Counted from the first letter of the stretch, positions 37,685-49,757 are shown. The stretch is 64,000 nucleotides of DNA from Ophiodon elongatus (GCA_016806645.1 JACSYO010000975.1:642501-706500), one strand, 5' to 3'. Numbers and translations: made by a program. Notes: a model not told the origin generated them from the letters alone.

Positions 37685-38309
37685 GATTGTGGAGCCTACT
37701 GAACCAGACTGAGAGACCATTTAAAGGCTCAGGAAACCATTACAGGTGTTTTGTGTTCCTTAGCTGATTAGAGTGGGACACCATGAGTCTACAATATTTA
37801 ACTTATTCAAAATATTCGAATTTTCTGAGATACTGAATTTTGGGTTTTCATTAGCTGGAAGCCATAATCATCAAAATTAAAAGAAATAAACGCTTGAAAT
37901 ATATCCCCCTGTGTGTAATGAATCTATATAATATATGAGTTTCACTTTTTGAATTGAATTACTGAAATAAATTAACTTTTCGATGATATTCTAATTCATT
38001 GAGATGCACCTGCACATGTCCTCGACTCAATGAAGCACTTCTCTGACTAGTAGTGCACTCCTGTCACAACTATTGGCACTGGCAGCTCGTGGCACCAACC
38101 GACACCTACATATAAGGAGAGAACAAGTCGAGATATTATTCGACTTTTATTTAAAAACGTTTTTATACATACTTTTAAATTATAATAAAAAAGATAATTT
38201 GTTTTCATTATTTTAGCTGATTGTTGTAAATTACTATAAAAGTAATTATTTGGAAAGAGTATATTTTATTCCTTTTTGTTTCAAAACCAGCGAAATCATA
38301 CATAAATAA

Positions 38310-41300
38310 AATGAATGAGAAACAAAAAAGTACAACGAGGTTGCTCGAACGGGTGGCTCTGCCCACTCAGCTTGGCAGTTTCTTCTTTTTTTTTCTTCTT
38401 TATTCAACAATTACACATGTACAATTTCATAAAGTGTCAATAAGAAACGGCAAAATACAATTAAATACATTTAAACTAACATGCCAGGGGTGCCGAACGA
38501 GTGAGTCTGTCATGGATGTGCTGCACTTAATCTTTCTGTTACTGTTAGCTGTCTACATCACTGCTCTTTTTCATTTTTCAATGCACAAGGTGAGGGTTGG
38601 CTCTTTAAACATTAACGGTGGGAGGGACCGACAGAAGAGAGTGGTCACTGCAGAAATGATCAAACAGAAACGACTAGACATCGTTTTCCTGCAGGAAACA
38701 CATAGCGACCCACATTATGAGATAGACTGGGGTTTGTGGTGGAGGGGCCAGTATGTCCTGTCTCATGGGACCAACCTGTCTGCAGATGTAGCCGTGCTGT
38801 TCTCACCCGGGCTGGATGTTAACATCATCTCCTCCACAGAGATAGTGACAGGCAGGGCTCTGGTGGTCAGAGCATCCATACAAAACATTACATTTGTTTT
38901 TATTAACATCTATGCTCCAAGCCAGGGCTCACACAGAACGGACATCTTCCACAAACTCAGGGATGTCCTGCAGCAGTGTGATCAGAATGAGTGTGTAGTG
39001 ATGGGGGGGACTGGAATTGCACCATAGATTCCTTATTGGATAGAACAGGAGAGGAACCTCACCTACAGTCATTTGCCACCTTATCACAGGTGATTGCAGA
39101 GTCAGGTGTGGTGGACTTATGGAGGGTCAAACATCCCCAGGCTAGACAGTACACATGGTGAAGGTGTTGGATGGGAACATAAGGGCAGCCAGGTTGGACA
39201 GGGTTTACACATCTTATAGTTTTAGCAACCGGTTATTGAAAAGTCACATTTACCCAGTAGGATTCACCGACCATCACCTAGTCACTTTAGATGTGCACAC
39301 CTCACCACCAAATGCAGCTCTTACTGGCACTTTAACATTAAGGTGCTTCAGGACAGTGATTTCTGTCAAAAGTTTGAGGCTTTCTGGGTGATCTGGAGAG
39401 AAAAGAAGAGCAATTTTGAGTCCCTGAGTCAGTGGTGGGACGTAGGAAAGGCACATATACGTGTCTTTGTTCAACAGTATACATGTCACTCCACAGTAAA
39501 AGTCAAAAGGCTCATTGAGGATCTAGGAAATGAAATCAGGGATTTGGAGCACAGTCTGTTCACTCACACCAGGACAGACACTCACAGGCTTCAACAGAAG
39601 AAACAACAACTAGGTTCATTTTTACGAGAGCAAGCTAAAGGAGCTTTGGTCAGGTGAAGGTTCACAAGTGTTAGGGACATGGATGCTCCTACCTCTTATT
39701 TCTTCAATCTGGAGAAGTCCGTCTCTCGGACCAAATAAATGGTGTGTCTCCGCCTCCCTGATGGTAAGATGACGACTGACCCGGTTGAAATGAGACAACA
39801 TGCCATAAGCTTCTACAACGCCCTCTTCAGGAAGGAGGACAACCACAGAGAGAGTGTTGACGAGCTGCTTCAGGGCCTTCCTCAGCTGGGCCCTGAGGAC
39901 AGAGCTGTCCTGGACGCCAACATCTCCCTGGAGGAGCTGACCGCTGCTGTGGGTCAGATGGCTGCTGGTAGAGCTCCTGGACTGGACGGACTGCCTGCAG
40001 ACTTCTATAAACACTTCTGGAAGTGTTTGGTAGCCGACCTGTGGGAGGTGCTGCAGGAGTGTTCACAGACAGGCCTGTTACCAACGACATGTCGGCATGC
40101 AGTATTATCACTGTTAACCAAAAAAGGAGATTTGTCCTTACTGGAGACCGGTGGCGTTGTTATGCACAGGCTATAAACTTCTTTCCAAGGTGCTTGCCAA
40201 CCGGCTTAAGAACTTTCTCGAGACTATAATCCACAGAGACCAGTCTTACTGCGTACCGGACAGATCCATCATGGATAAACATTTTCTCATGAGAGACTTA
40301 TTGGATCTTTGAAAAACTGTATAATATTGATGTTGGTGTTATATCATTAGATCAAGAGAAGGCTTTTGATAGGGTTGATCATGGTTTTCTTTTTTCTACT
40401 TTAAGGGCATTTGGTTTTGGTGAAGGGTTTGTGTCACTGTTAGGTTTGATGTACAAGGAAGCTTGTTGTCTGGTGAAGGTGGGGGGCGCGCTGAGCTGTC
40501 CAGTTCAGGTCCAAAGAGGCATCAGACAGGGATGTCCTATATCTGGACAGCTATATTCTATTGCCATTGAGCCTCTTCTAAACAGGTTGAGATCCCGTCG
40601 GTCAGGACTCATGTTACCTGGGCTGCCTCAGCGGCCCTCACTGGTGGTGTCAGCATATGCTGATGACATTAATGTGTTCGTCAAAGACCAGAGGTCTGAC
40701 CTCTGATGACAATGTCCTAGGTAGCAGTTTTGTTTTGTTTTGAGAGGGCATCTTCAGCAAAGGTAAACTGGGGGAAAAGTGAAGCTTTGCAGGTTGGGCA
40801 GTGGTTAAACAAAGAAACACCAAAGCTACCAGGAAACATCAGATGGGGAAGGCAGGGCTTGAAGGTTTTGGGTGTTTTTTTGAGAACAGAGGAGTTTCAA
40901 AGACAGAACTGGGAGGGTGCCATGGAGAGAGTGTGTACCAGACTGTCTAAATGGAAATGGCTGCTACCTCAGCTCTTACAGGGGAAGGGTCCTAATTGTC
41001 AATAACTTGGTTGCCTCGACCCTTTGGCACAGACTGGTGGTCCTACCTCCACCACAGGGCCTGATTGAAGGAATCCAGAGGGCAGTTGTGGACTTCTTCT
41101 GGTCCGGGCTTCACTGGCTGAGATCTGCGGTGCTGTACCTGCTGGTCCAGGAGGGAGGACAGGGCCTGGTGGACATCGCATCACGCATCACAGCCTTCTG
41201 ACTGCAGACGGCTCAGAGACTGCTGTACAGCTTCGGCCTGCCATGGACTGATACTGCCTCTGTGCTGCTGAGGAGGACTGGATGCTTAGGTTATGATAAA

Positions 41301-41796
41301 CACCTGTTCCTACTTCAGCCCCAGACAGTGGATTTCACTTGTATGACACCGTTCTACCAGTCCGTCTTACAGGCGTGGCAGGTTTTTACAGTCCACCGGA
41401 GAGCTGTGACGACACCAGGGATGTGGCTCTTTGAGGAGCCACTGTTTGGGAACAGCTACATCACATACCAGGTCCTGATGCCGGTCAGCCTGAGATCCAG
41501 ACTGAGAGAGGCCGGCTGTGTGAAGCTGGGTCATCTAATGAAGACCTCCATCCCTCAGCTAGCGGAGCTGATCAACATCCGGTCCAGCAGGCTGCTGCTC
41601 AGGCTGGTGGAGGAGGTCTGTGCTTCTCTGCCAGAAGTCCTCAGTGCGTTCCATGTTCAGTCAGAGGCAATGCTCTGGTTCTGAACTTATGATTTGTTTT
41701 TTTCTTTACTATTTATTTTTTGGTTTTGGTTGTTTGTTTTTTCATAAACAGTAAAACTGTAAACGAAATTGATTTAGAAATAAAGATACTAGACAA
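38310..41796 (+). mobile_element. Tx1-like LINE, full-length-like but inactivated
   Basis: The element covers an apurinic endonuclease domain, reverse transcriptase and C-terminal domain on the + strand and ends near AAATAAAGATACTAGACAAT (41776-41795), directly against the right inverted-repeat arm. Confidence 0.75.
38584..41684 (+). pseudogene. Tx1-like LINE ORF2 (endonuclease + reverse transcriptase), multiple frameshifts
   Basis: Endonuclease motifs: VRVGSLNINGGRDRQKRVVT, IVFLQETHSD, INIYAPSQGSHR, and later VGFTDHHLVTLDV. Reverse-transcriptase motifs in other frames: LDGLPADFYKHFWK, SLDQEKAFDRVDHGFL, VQRGIRQGCPISGQLYSIAI and YADDINVFVKDQ. The C-terminal part reads GYDKHLFLLQPQTVDFTCM. This order and the QGCPISGQLYSIAIEPLL wording fit the Tx1 group of L1-related LINEs. 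The reading frame is broken many times, for example near 39005, 39650, 39735, 40130 and 40300, so the copy is dead. Confidence 0.85.
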
Positions 41797-42125
41797 TGGC
41801 TGCGTTCGAATAGTCCTTTTTGCTTAGGAAGGTTCCTAACTGAGTGAAATGACCCAGAAGTATCTAAGTGGCCGCCATGATAAGAGCTGTTCGAATTCTC
41901 TAAATGCTAAGGAAAGGAGCTTCAATGCTTCCTTACTTAGCTCCTTTAGCATAGGAAACACTGGACCTTACTTTCCGAAAGGAAAGGAGATAATTCCGTC
42001 CCACAATTCCTTCGGGCGGCAACATTTAAATAATGACGTATCATTCGGCCGTTCACGAGAACTAACGATCATGACCGAGAAACGCAGATCATGTAAGTAA
42101 CCATTAGCATAACTTGGAAATGTTT
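41797..42125. repeat. Right arm of the ~300-bp inverted repeat pair
   Basis: Begins GGCTGCGTTCGAATAGTCC and reads as the reverse complement of 35045-35346 out to CATAACTTGGAAAT. See the left arm for shared landmarks. Confidence 0.85.
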
Positions 42126-43250
42126 AACTAGTTAGATGTTGTGTTTTCAGAAATCTTCAAATATTTCAGCTTCAAATTTCAATTTTCAACAGGAAATGCA
42201 TTTTCTAGGTCAACTTTTTCTATTTCTTCAACTAGTTCAGCATACTTTCAGCTATAGAAACCGTTAAGCTCTTTCAGGACACGCCGGCTATGTATTTTCA
42301 TATGTCTAACTTTTTCAATTATTAAGCTTTTTATGGTTTTTATTTTGAATGGGATCTATGGAGAAAATCTTCAAATCCTCTTAAACTTCTTCAACTTTAA
42401 AAGCTTAAAAGTTCTGCATACTTTCAGCTAGACACCATTTAAACTTTTAAATGTTGACAAAATCTTCAAATATGACTGATTCAGCTTTTTCATATCTGTT
42501 ATACTTTTTGAACTGTCAGCGTTTATGTTTTATGCTTTTTTCAGACTTTTTCTGACTTTATAATGGGTGTGTATTGCACTGCTCACAGTGCCTGATGTCA
42601 TCGCAAGTGTGTAGAGGTGCTTCAGTTTCTTGTGAAAAAATACACTACAGACCCAACGCTCACACTATCTGTTCATCAAGTCGTCCTTCTTCTCCAGGTC
42701 GGATAACGAAGCAATAGGAGCTATGGTTATCTGAGTTTTGAGAAAGTTCGACAGGTTTTAACTCCATGTTAAGACTGTGGAACTGTAGTCTCTGAAGTTA
42801 TCACTATGGAAACCTTTGATGTGGCAGCACCCAGGTGTTTGTGATGAGCTAATTACTGCAGTTAGACTCACACACACATACAGACAGAGACACACACATA
42901 AACAAATGACTTGGAGATACAGTCAAAGGGTCTGTCTGTCTGTCTGTGTGTGAGCGAGCTGAGCGCGTTAGCCTCTATCTTGAGATTCTTCGTTAATGTT
43001 GTGGTTAGAGTGGTTGGTAGTTTTGTAGGTTTACGGTGATATTGTAGTAGTGTGTACAGTGTGCACGTAGAGTTTGTCGGGTTAGTGTGTGAGTGTTTGC
43101 AGCCGACCAGCTCGTGCTGCACGGCGTGTTGAATGCCAGCAGGCTGACGAGGAAGCAGACACATGGTGTCTCACAGGAGACAGCTCCTCATGGTGCTCAA
43201 CAACAGGACCTACACACAGAAACATAATGGTTCTTAAATGGTTCTTTAAA
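42126..43250. other. Low-complexity TTCA/CTTTCAGC-rich DNA, no gene seen
   Basis: From 42126 to about 42560 the sequence is rich in scattered TTCAACTT, TTTCAGCT and CTTCAAAT motifs, like an old degenerate tandem array. The remainder has short CACACA and TCTG repeats but no supported gene. Confidence 0.45.
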
Positions 43251-43254
43251 AGGC

Positions 43255-43818
43255 TTTAATAATAATAATGCATTTAATTTGTAACGCACTTTTCATTCAT
43301 AAAGAATCTCAGTGCACAGAGCCAGTACATAGTTAAAACAGACTATAATAAAGAAAGAAATAACTGACAGATTTAACACAGAGTAAAAAACGCCTTTCTG
43401 AATAAAAAGGTTTTTAGGCCAGTCTTAAAAGAGTCCAGTGTCTGTGTTGCCCTTACGTGGTCAGGGAGACTGTTCCAAAGCCACGGTACTGCCGAGCAAA
43501 AGGCCTAGTCGCCCATGGTGTGGAGCTTGGTGTTGGGGACCCGGTCCCCCATGGTGTGGAGCTTGGTGTTGGGGACCCGAAGGAGCGATCTGTTTGTGGA
43601 CCTGCGGGTGGAGGTTTGGGGAGTAATGAGTTCTTGTAGGTAGGGAGGTGCATGTCCGTTTATGCATTTATGGGTGAGTAGTAGGACTTTGTAGTCAATC
43701 GGGAATGAGACAGGGAGCCAGTGTACTGAGTGTAGGATAGGGGTTATGTGCTCATATTTCCGGACTCTCATCAGGATCCTGGCAGCGCTGTTTTGAATGT
43801 ATTGTAGTTTCTTCATGT
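43255..43818 (-). pseudogene. 5'-truncated LINE 3' end (RT C-terminal region)
   Basis: The minus-strand frame reads MKKLQYIQNSAARILMRVRK, then HITPILHSVHWLPVSFPIDY, VLLLTHKCINGHAPPYL, the conserved C-terminal region of L2/Rex1-like reverse transcriptases, then 3' UTR ending near AATAATAATAATGCATTTAA. It carries an internal 36-bp-period duplication (43512 and 43548). Confidence 0.8.
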
Positions 43819-45777
43819 TCTTGCCAGTGATCCCAGTGAAAAGTGGGTGAAATGGATGCTACCAGTGAAATGGATGCTACCATTCTTCAGCAAGTGCTGG
43901 ATTTAAAGGTCCACAACCTATATCCCGAAGGGTTAACCAGCAAGGAGAAGTACGTGATAAAGAGGAGAGCCAACACCTTCAGGATAAAGGGTAAGGATGC
44001 ATGCCACATGGACTTTAGAACACAATGATCATCTGATATGGTAAAACTTCCATGACTCTAATACTATGACATTTAAACACCAGATGGAGAGCTGTACTAT
44101 ATCTGCAGGTGGAAAGAAAACAAGTCAGAGCACCTTGCTAAAGTTGTCACAACTTCAGATGAGGCAAACCAATTGTTTGTAGAATTCTACTGCGGCGATA
44201 TTGGTGGTCACTGTGGTGTGGAGAAAACACAGTGCAATCATAAGCCGCTTCTATTGGCCTGACATGGAGGAGGACATTCGGAAGTGGGTGAGTTATCTTA
44301 AAGATAATGAAATGTATTACAAATTCAGGTTCAAAAGTAGAGCACAGAGCAGTATTATTTAAAAAGTAATGACGCTGTATACATCAAAGCGTAATATAAA
44401 CATTCAATGTAATGTATTTACCATAAGTTTGAAATGACGTTGGTCTGTTTAGATTACTCAGTGTCCACAGTGCCAGTCCAAGAGGGCCAAAATCAAGGAT
44501 AAGCAGGAGTACCAACCGATAGAGGTAAAGGACACGTATATTGTCAACTTTCAAACACCTGAACGATTTTGTAATGCCAAAGTCTTTTTTTCTTTCTCCC
44601 AGGTAATGAACTGGTTGGTATGGACCTAGTAGGAAAACTCACTAACAGATGGTGGCAACCAGTACATGTGTGTCATGGTTGATTATTTCACCAAATGGGT
44701 CGAGGCCTACCCACTAAAGAGCAAAACAGCAGATGAGGTGACCAGTTGTATTCTTGATTTCTTTTACAAATTTGGTGCACCTAACAAACTGCTAACAGAC
44801 CAGGGCACAGAGTTTCGCAACAAGGTATAATGATGATGTATTATGAATCCTCAATATGTAGGCTTACTGCTGTGCATATCTATTTCATGTTTAACCAAAT
44901 GAGAATTTCCAGATCAACTATGGCTTGTGTGAGAGGCTGGGCATTGAGCGAAGCCTGTGCTCCCCCTACCATCCACAGACCAATGGCCTTGTGGAGAAAT
45001 TAAATGGAACCATACAGAGGTATGTTTTGTTTTCAATACGTAAATTTACTTTAGCTCTTCATAGAACAACAACCTGATTGCCTGATTCCTTTCTGACCAG
45101 GTCAACAGTAGTGATATGATTTGTGAAAAAGAGGTTGCTTTATCACACCAAATGCCTGTGTTTGATTTCTGCATTTGTAGGTCACTCAACAAACTTGTGG
45201 CAGAAAACCCTACCCGATGGGACCGCGTCCTACAATCAACCATGTTTGGCCTTCGCACGAAGAAACAACTGACAACGACGTATAGCCCTTACTTTCTAAT
45301 GTTTGGGAGGGAGGCGCGGTATCCGTCGGAGGTGCCGAAGAAGTATGATGTAAGATTCTGTACTGTTCTCATCCTTTTTAAAAGCTTGAATTTGGATCAT
45401 CCATTTCCGCAACACTCTAACTGTGGTTTGTGGCAGGTCACAGAAGATAAAGTCTGCAGCCTAGTGAAGAGGGAGAACCTCAGCGAAGGACAACATAAAA
45501 AAAGCCCAGGAAAGGGACCAGGAGGACCATTTCAAAGTGGGGTATCAGGTATGGCTGAAGAATATTCGCCAGGAGCAGAGGAAAGGGGGCAAGATAGAGG
45601 CTGACATGTTGGGCCCCCTCAACATTGTCACATTGAAAGGGAAAAATGTAGTACTTGCAACAAATAAGGGCAAGAGGGCCATTAGAACAAACATCGACCT
45701 CCTAACACATTATATCCAGCCAGAGGAGAGGAGCCCAGTCAAACTGAAAAAAGTGTTGGATCCTTCTCCTCTGGCTG

Positions 45778-45810
45778 GTCAGTCAGTCAGTCAGTCAGTC
45801 AGTCAGTCAG

Positions 45811-45903
<93 letters not shown>
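45778..45903. repeat. (CAGT)n followed by (CA)n microsatellite
   Basis: About eight CAGT units pass directly into a CA repeat of some 46 units, within what should be an exon of the integrase-like pseudogene. Confidence 0.95.
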
Positions 45904-45906
<3 letters not shown>

Positions 45907-46011
45907 CAACACTTGGACTAATCTCAATCAATGACTTTCCTTCTTTAACACTTCATTCTGTCCATCTCACTACTGCTGTGTGTGAAGGTCTGGGGATGTA
46001 CGAGTCCCCTC
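45904..46011 (+). other. 108-bp copy of tpr intron 27/exon 28 boundary
   Basis: Base-for-base the same as 13431-13538 (last 84 bp of tpr intron 27 and first 24 bp of exon 28, ending in GLGMYESP codons). In both places a (CA)n tract lies immediately to the left. To the right the homology ends at CCCCTC and the integrase-like reading resumes (TELPSKPDVKSCKAPETLNE). Confidence 0.97.
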
Positions 46012-47590
46012 GTCAACTGAATTGCCCTCAAAACCCGATGTAAAGTCCTGCAAGGCCCCCGAAACGCTCAATGAAATTTGTAAGTAAAGTGATACAAAAT
46101 ACAATCAGTAATTGTGAATTTCTCAAATAACAGGCATTTCTATGTTTACAGTAATCCAAGACATATGGAAAGGGAAGAAGATAAAGACTCTGTGGGCAAG
46201 AATTGGGCCATATAAGCTTTTTTCCGAAAATCTGATGGTCTTGGCGCCGGGACAGCAGTTGGAGGGAGAAGTACGTTAAAAAACAAAACATATTGGACTG
46301 ATATTTCCCTTTTTTTAGAATGATGACAAGTTACTGTTTTACTCAGATCATGACACCATCTGACGTATGAGGGGTTGGCTCTAATTTGTATGTGCATTTC
46401 TATAGATCATATATTTGAAGGACATGCAGGCCTTGTATGTGGACCCATTTGGAGCCACTGAGGACCAAATTCACCAGTGCAAAGATGTAACGAGGTGAGT
46501 GAAATATCAGCTTTAATGTATGGGGAAAAAATACATTATGCATTTAGGATCATATTTAAGGAGCAAGACATAGCTCATTAAATAATTGTTCTTGTGACCA
46601 CAGCTTAAACTAGAGTGTCCTTATTTATTTTTAAACATGATTCATCTGATCCTAAATTGAAATGTGTTTTACTTGGGCGTATGTGTAGAAAAAAAATGGC
46701 AAACTGTAATCAATCTGTGATGTCTGTAGCACTGGTCCGCAAAACATCCCCAGCAATTGGGAGATGGGCTTGTGGCACAATTGGCCATCCTGAGCAACAA
46801 GACACAACGTCATGTGGCGTATTTGTCTGCAAGGTAACTGTGTGATTATCTCTGTGGTCATCTGTCATAAACAAAGGAATGCGACTTCAACTTATCAGAA
46901 CTTTTTAGCTTGCAGAGCAGATTTTATTGATGGAGGCAATCCAGTACCCTGTGGACCAGGAGGGGGTGGCAAAATTGAGGCTAGACATTGCCATGTCTCT
47001 GCTGAATAATTCAGGTACACAGTAGTCTAACAGATGTACTAAAATGTTGTGTCGACATTAAAACGCCATTAATGGCTGTAATTCTTTTTCACAGACGACG
47101 TATCTGAGCTTTGTCGAGCTTGCGGGGAGCTCAGCTCAGGGGCTGAGATTGATGAGTGGGTAAGAACATAAATTTATATTCTGACGAACAACATTTGTCT
47201 GGAACACTAGGATGCACCCTACCTCAACATCACCGGGTGAACACTCTCAATCACACAGCTAATGAAAATGTATAGTTTATTTCACCTAACTTGCATGTCT
47301 TTGCACTTTCGGAGGACAACTGAAGGAACAAACACCACAGCTCAGAGTTACACCCAGTATCTGAGATGTATACAGTTATAAGGAAGGACTGTCTAATGAA
47401 GTTTAAAATGGTTAATTTTACATCCTAATCTGGATGAATGATGTGAACCAGACCAAATGTTAGAAAATACTTTATGGGCAATATTTTTCACTTTCAGATT
47501 GAGTGCACCACCTGCAATTTGTGGTTTCACATGGTATGTGTTGGCCATCCCCTGACAGACCAGGATTATTTCTGCCCTGGATGTTTATGA

Positions 47591-49183
47591 ATATCATTGG
47601 TTCGACCTGCCTCAGGAGCTGCTGATCCTGTCCAACACTACAATAATCCAGTCTGTTCTCTGCACATCCAGCACTGTGTGGCTTTGATTAAAACTGGACA
47701 GGAACAGACTACAACAGGACAACCAGAGCTTAAGATATACTTTTGTACAAATAAATTGAGAGCACTTCAAAGAAACAGGGTAACATTTCTTGTGTACATA
47801 CATGGCCAATAAAGGAGATTCTGAATTATTTCTTATCGTTCCTGTATTTCTTGCTGTCTAAAAAGTCTAGCTACTATACAAACCTGAACTTGCATTGCAT
47901 ATGTCAACAATTTGTATTGCATATTCACACTGTGTATGTATTTAATGCACAAATTACTTGTTTTCTAATTCAAATACTCATTTATATTTATCTACACATA
48001 TTGTTGCATTACACGCATACATTTGACCTACTCCTATTTCTCATACGTATTTAGAAGACCAACCAAGTATATCCGATAATGATAATACCTAAATATGCTC
48101 ACATTTGAGATGCATCCGTGTCACAGTCGTGGCATAAAGAAGGGTTGTGGTACAAAGCGTGTTAGATGATCACGGTTTGACTCCAGCATGACAAACATTT
48201 ATTTGTATCGCACTTTTCATTAATGGTATTCTCAAACTTTGTGTTCCCTCTATAGCTAGGGGTCTGATATGTTCAGTGGTTCGACTCCATCAGGAATCGT
48301 AGTTCTACTCTGTTATGTCGCCAGACAAATTATATTTTTGTAATGAATTTGAATAACTTTTCGTGATAATGCTGTCGAAATCCTAAGTGAATGATCCAGC
48401 AAGCCGCTCCATCGTAATGTTTCAAAAGACACGCTAACTCCTGTGTGTAGTTATTCAAGTCGGCCCTTATCGTAACAAAATGACATTTAACAGTCATGTT
48501 TAATGTGGATGAATGTGTGCTGCACAGGGTAGAATATCGTTGTGATGATAGAGATGCATGTCCGTAGTCTTGAATATGAAACATAAGCGATGTGAGACAG
48601 CATACAGTGGTGTATCACAAGTTGATCTGTGCGGATCACAGTTTCCCACAGCTGACAGTCATCTCTACGCGGCGTTTGAGCCGAGTATATTTCACTTACT
48701 GGCTGTATGAATGCATAGGCAGGTCTCAAATCGACTTGACATCAGATAACGATGTATGACAAATATCAGACCGACAACAAGAGCGTTTTGTAAAGGCTTT
48801 ATTGAAGTTGGTACTATATTGAACAGGCCTCTACAGAGTCACCTACTTTGTCGTTCACTCTTGTCCTCGGAGTCTCAACCACAGCCTCGCGAACAGATAG
48901 GGGATTTTAAAGCAAACTGTTCCGTTATTAGTCTTTAAAAATAAACCTTAAAACGAATGTGACAGAGAGGCTAAGCGATCGAAATGTTTATTTCCTAGTT
49001 AGTCAACATGGGTCCTGAAAGGCCACTCATACGACACATCTTCCTCATGCACGCGAACAAAACCAGTTAATCGGTAACACCGGCAGCTGAGCTGTTTGGT
49101 GTTGTATGACAGTAAATACACGTGTGTTGGTAACTGTAGCTTGTAAGTTAAGGACAGAAAGCTGTCTGGGCAGTTTTTTTGGC
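47591..49183. other. No gene seen
   Basis: AT-rich sequence. Two short B-box-like strings (GGTTTGACTCC near 48175, GGTTCGACTCC near 48282) are not embedded in foldable tRNAs. No supported open frame. Confidence 0.45.
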
Positions 49184-49186
49184 TAA

Positions 49187-49757
49187 CGCTGTGTTCACAC
49201 CAAAAGCCAATGCGAATTTTCGCGCCGCTTTACTCCCGTGAGTTTAATCGCCGGACTATTTGTTCTTATTTCGTTTCACTCGCGCTAGACACGCCGGAGA
49301 GGGGGCGTGGCTTATCGCCGTGGAAATAGTTCCTTTCTGCCATCCACCGTGGAAGAAATAACCACTAGTTCTGCTTTGTACACGTTGTGGAAGTCCCACA
49401 AATGTTGGAACATCAAACGCTCTCATGTCTGGGTTCATAACATCATCCGTAGTCGCAGACAGCTTCTCCAGGAGCTGCGTCTGGAGGACTTCCTCTTCCA
49501 GACTATCGACTTCTCCTTCATAGTTTCTGATCAGCAACGGCAGCACGGCGGTGATGACGTGTGGAACTTCTCAACTTCTCAATTTTTCGCCCGAGTTGAA
49601 AAATTTCAACTCACGCTAATAGCGAATTATTCGCGTCGCGTCATTCGCTCGAGTTCGCGCCGCCCGGCGAAAATGAGCTTTTTCACAACCATTTCGCGTC
49701 TTTGTATGTAATCTGGTCGCGCGAAAAATTCGCGCCGCGTTTGGTGTGAACGCACCG
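49187..49757 (+). mobile_element. PIF/Harbinger-type element (571 bp) with TAA target duplication
   Basis: The ends CGCTGTGTTCACACC and GGTGTGAACGCACCG are inverted repeats, flanked on both sides by TAA (49184-49186, 49758-49760), the 3-bp TWA target typical of Harbinger elements. Inside, a + strand frame reads SHVWVHNIIRSRRQLLQELR, resembling the WVHxINxxRxxxGxYHxLxxEL start of Harbinger transposase. It is a deletion derivative without a catalytic core. Confidence 0.75.

Larger units (their letters stand above)
36762..38012. mobile_element. Tc1/mariner element with ~200-bp terminal inverted repeats
   Basis: Both ends carry CAGGTGCATCTCAATGAATT in inverted orientation, and the homology continues for about 200 bp inward. 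The left flank is TA; the right flank is CA, a one-base-decayed target site. The interior holds an incomplete transposase on the minus strand with an inserted LINE tail. The total (1.25 kb) is shorter than a typical intact Tc1 element of about 1.6 kb. Confidence 0.9.
43852..47590 (+). pseudogene. Ginger/GIN-like integrase + Ulp1-like protease + PHD finger, intron-containing pseudogene
   Basis: Thirteen exon-like blocks with good splice sites: 43852-43990, 44084-44287, 44453-44524, 44603-44824, 44913-45019, 45181-45349, 45437-46079, 46152-46270, 46406-46494, 46730-46833, 46918-47014, 47095-47159, 47498-47590. Order: N-terminal zinc region (GGHCG..., CPQCQ), integrase core with GMDLVGK, LLTDQGTEF and YHPQTNGLVEKLNG (exact D-35-E spacing), a GPY/F-like module (YQVWLKNIRQEQRKGG), Ulp1-type cysteine-protease pieces (ALYVDPFGATED; HPEQQDTTSCGVFVCK), and a PHD finger (CRACGE, CTTCNLWFH, YFCPGCL stop). 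Breaks: an apparent 2-base loss near 44232, a frameshift near 44643, another near 45500, one in the 46730 exon, and a foreign patch at 45778-46011. The protease His-Trp exon was not found. Integrase plus Ulp1/PHD matches what is known of Ginger DNA transposons and GIN host genes; which of the two is uncertain. Confidence 0.8.

Noticed and set aside
42868..43164. 98-codon minus-strand frame
   Set aside because: No domain, no splice context; partly translated simple repeat (CACACA, TCTG).
48110..48300. Two B-box-like strings (GGTTTGACTCC, GGTTCGACTCC) as possible tRNA genes
   Set aside because: No A box at the right distance and no cloverleaf can be drawn around either.
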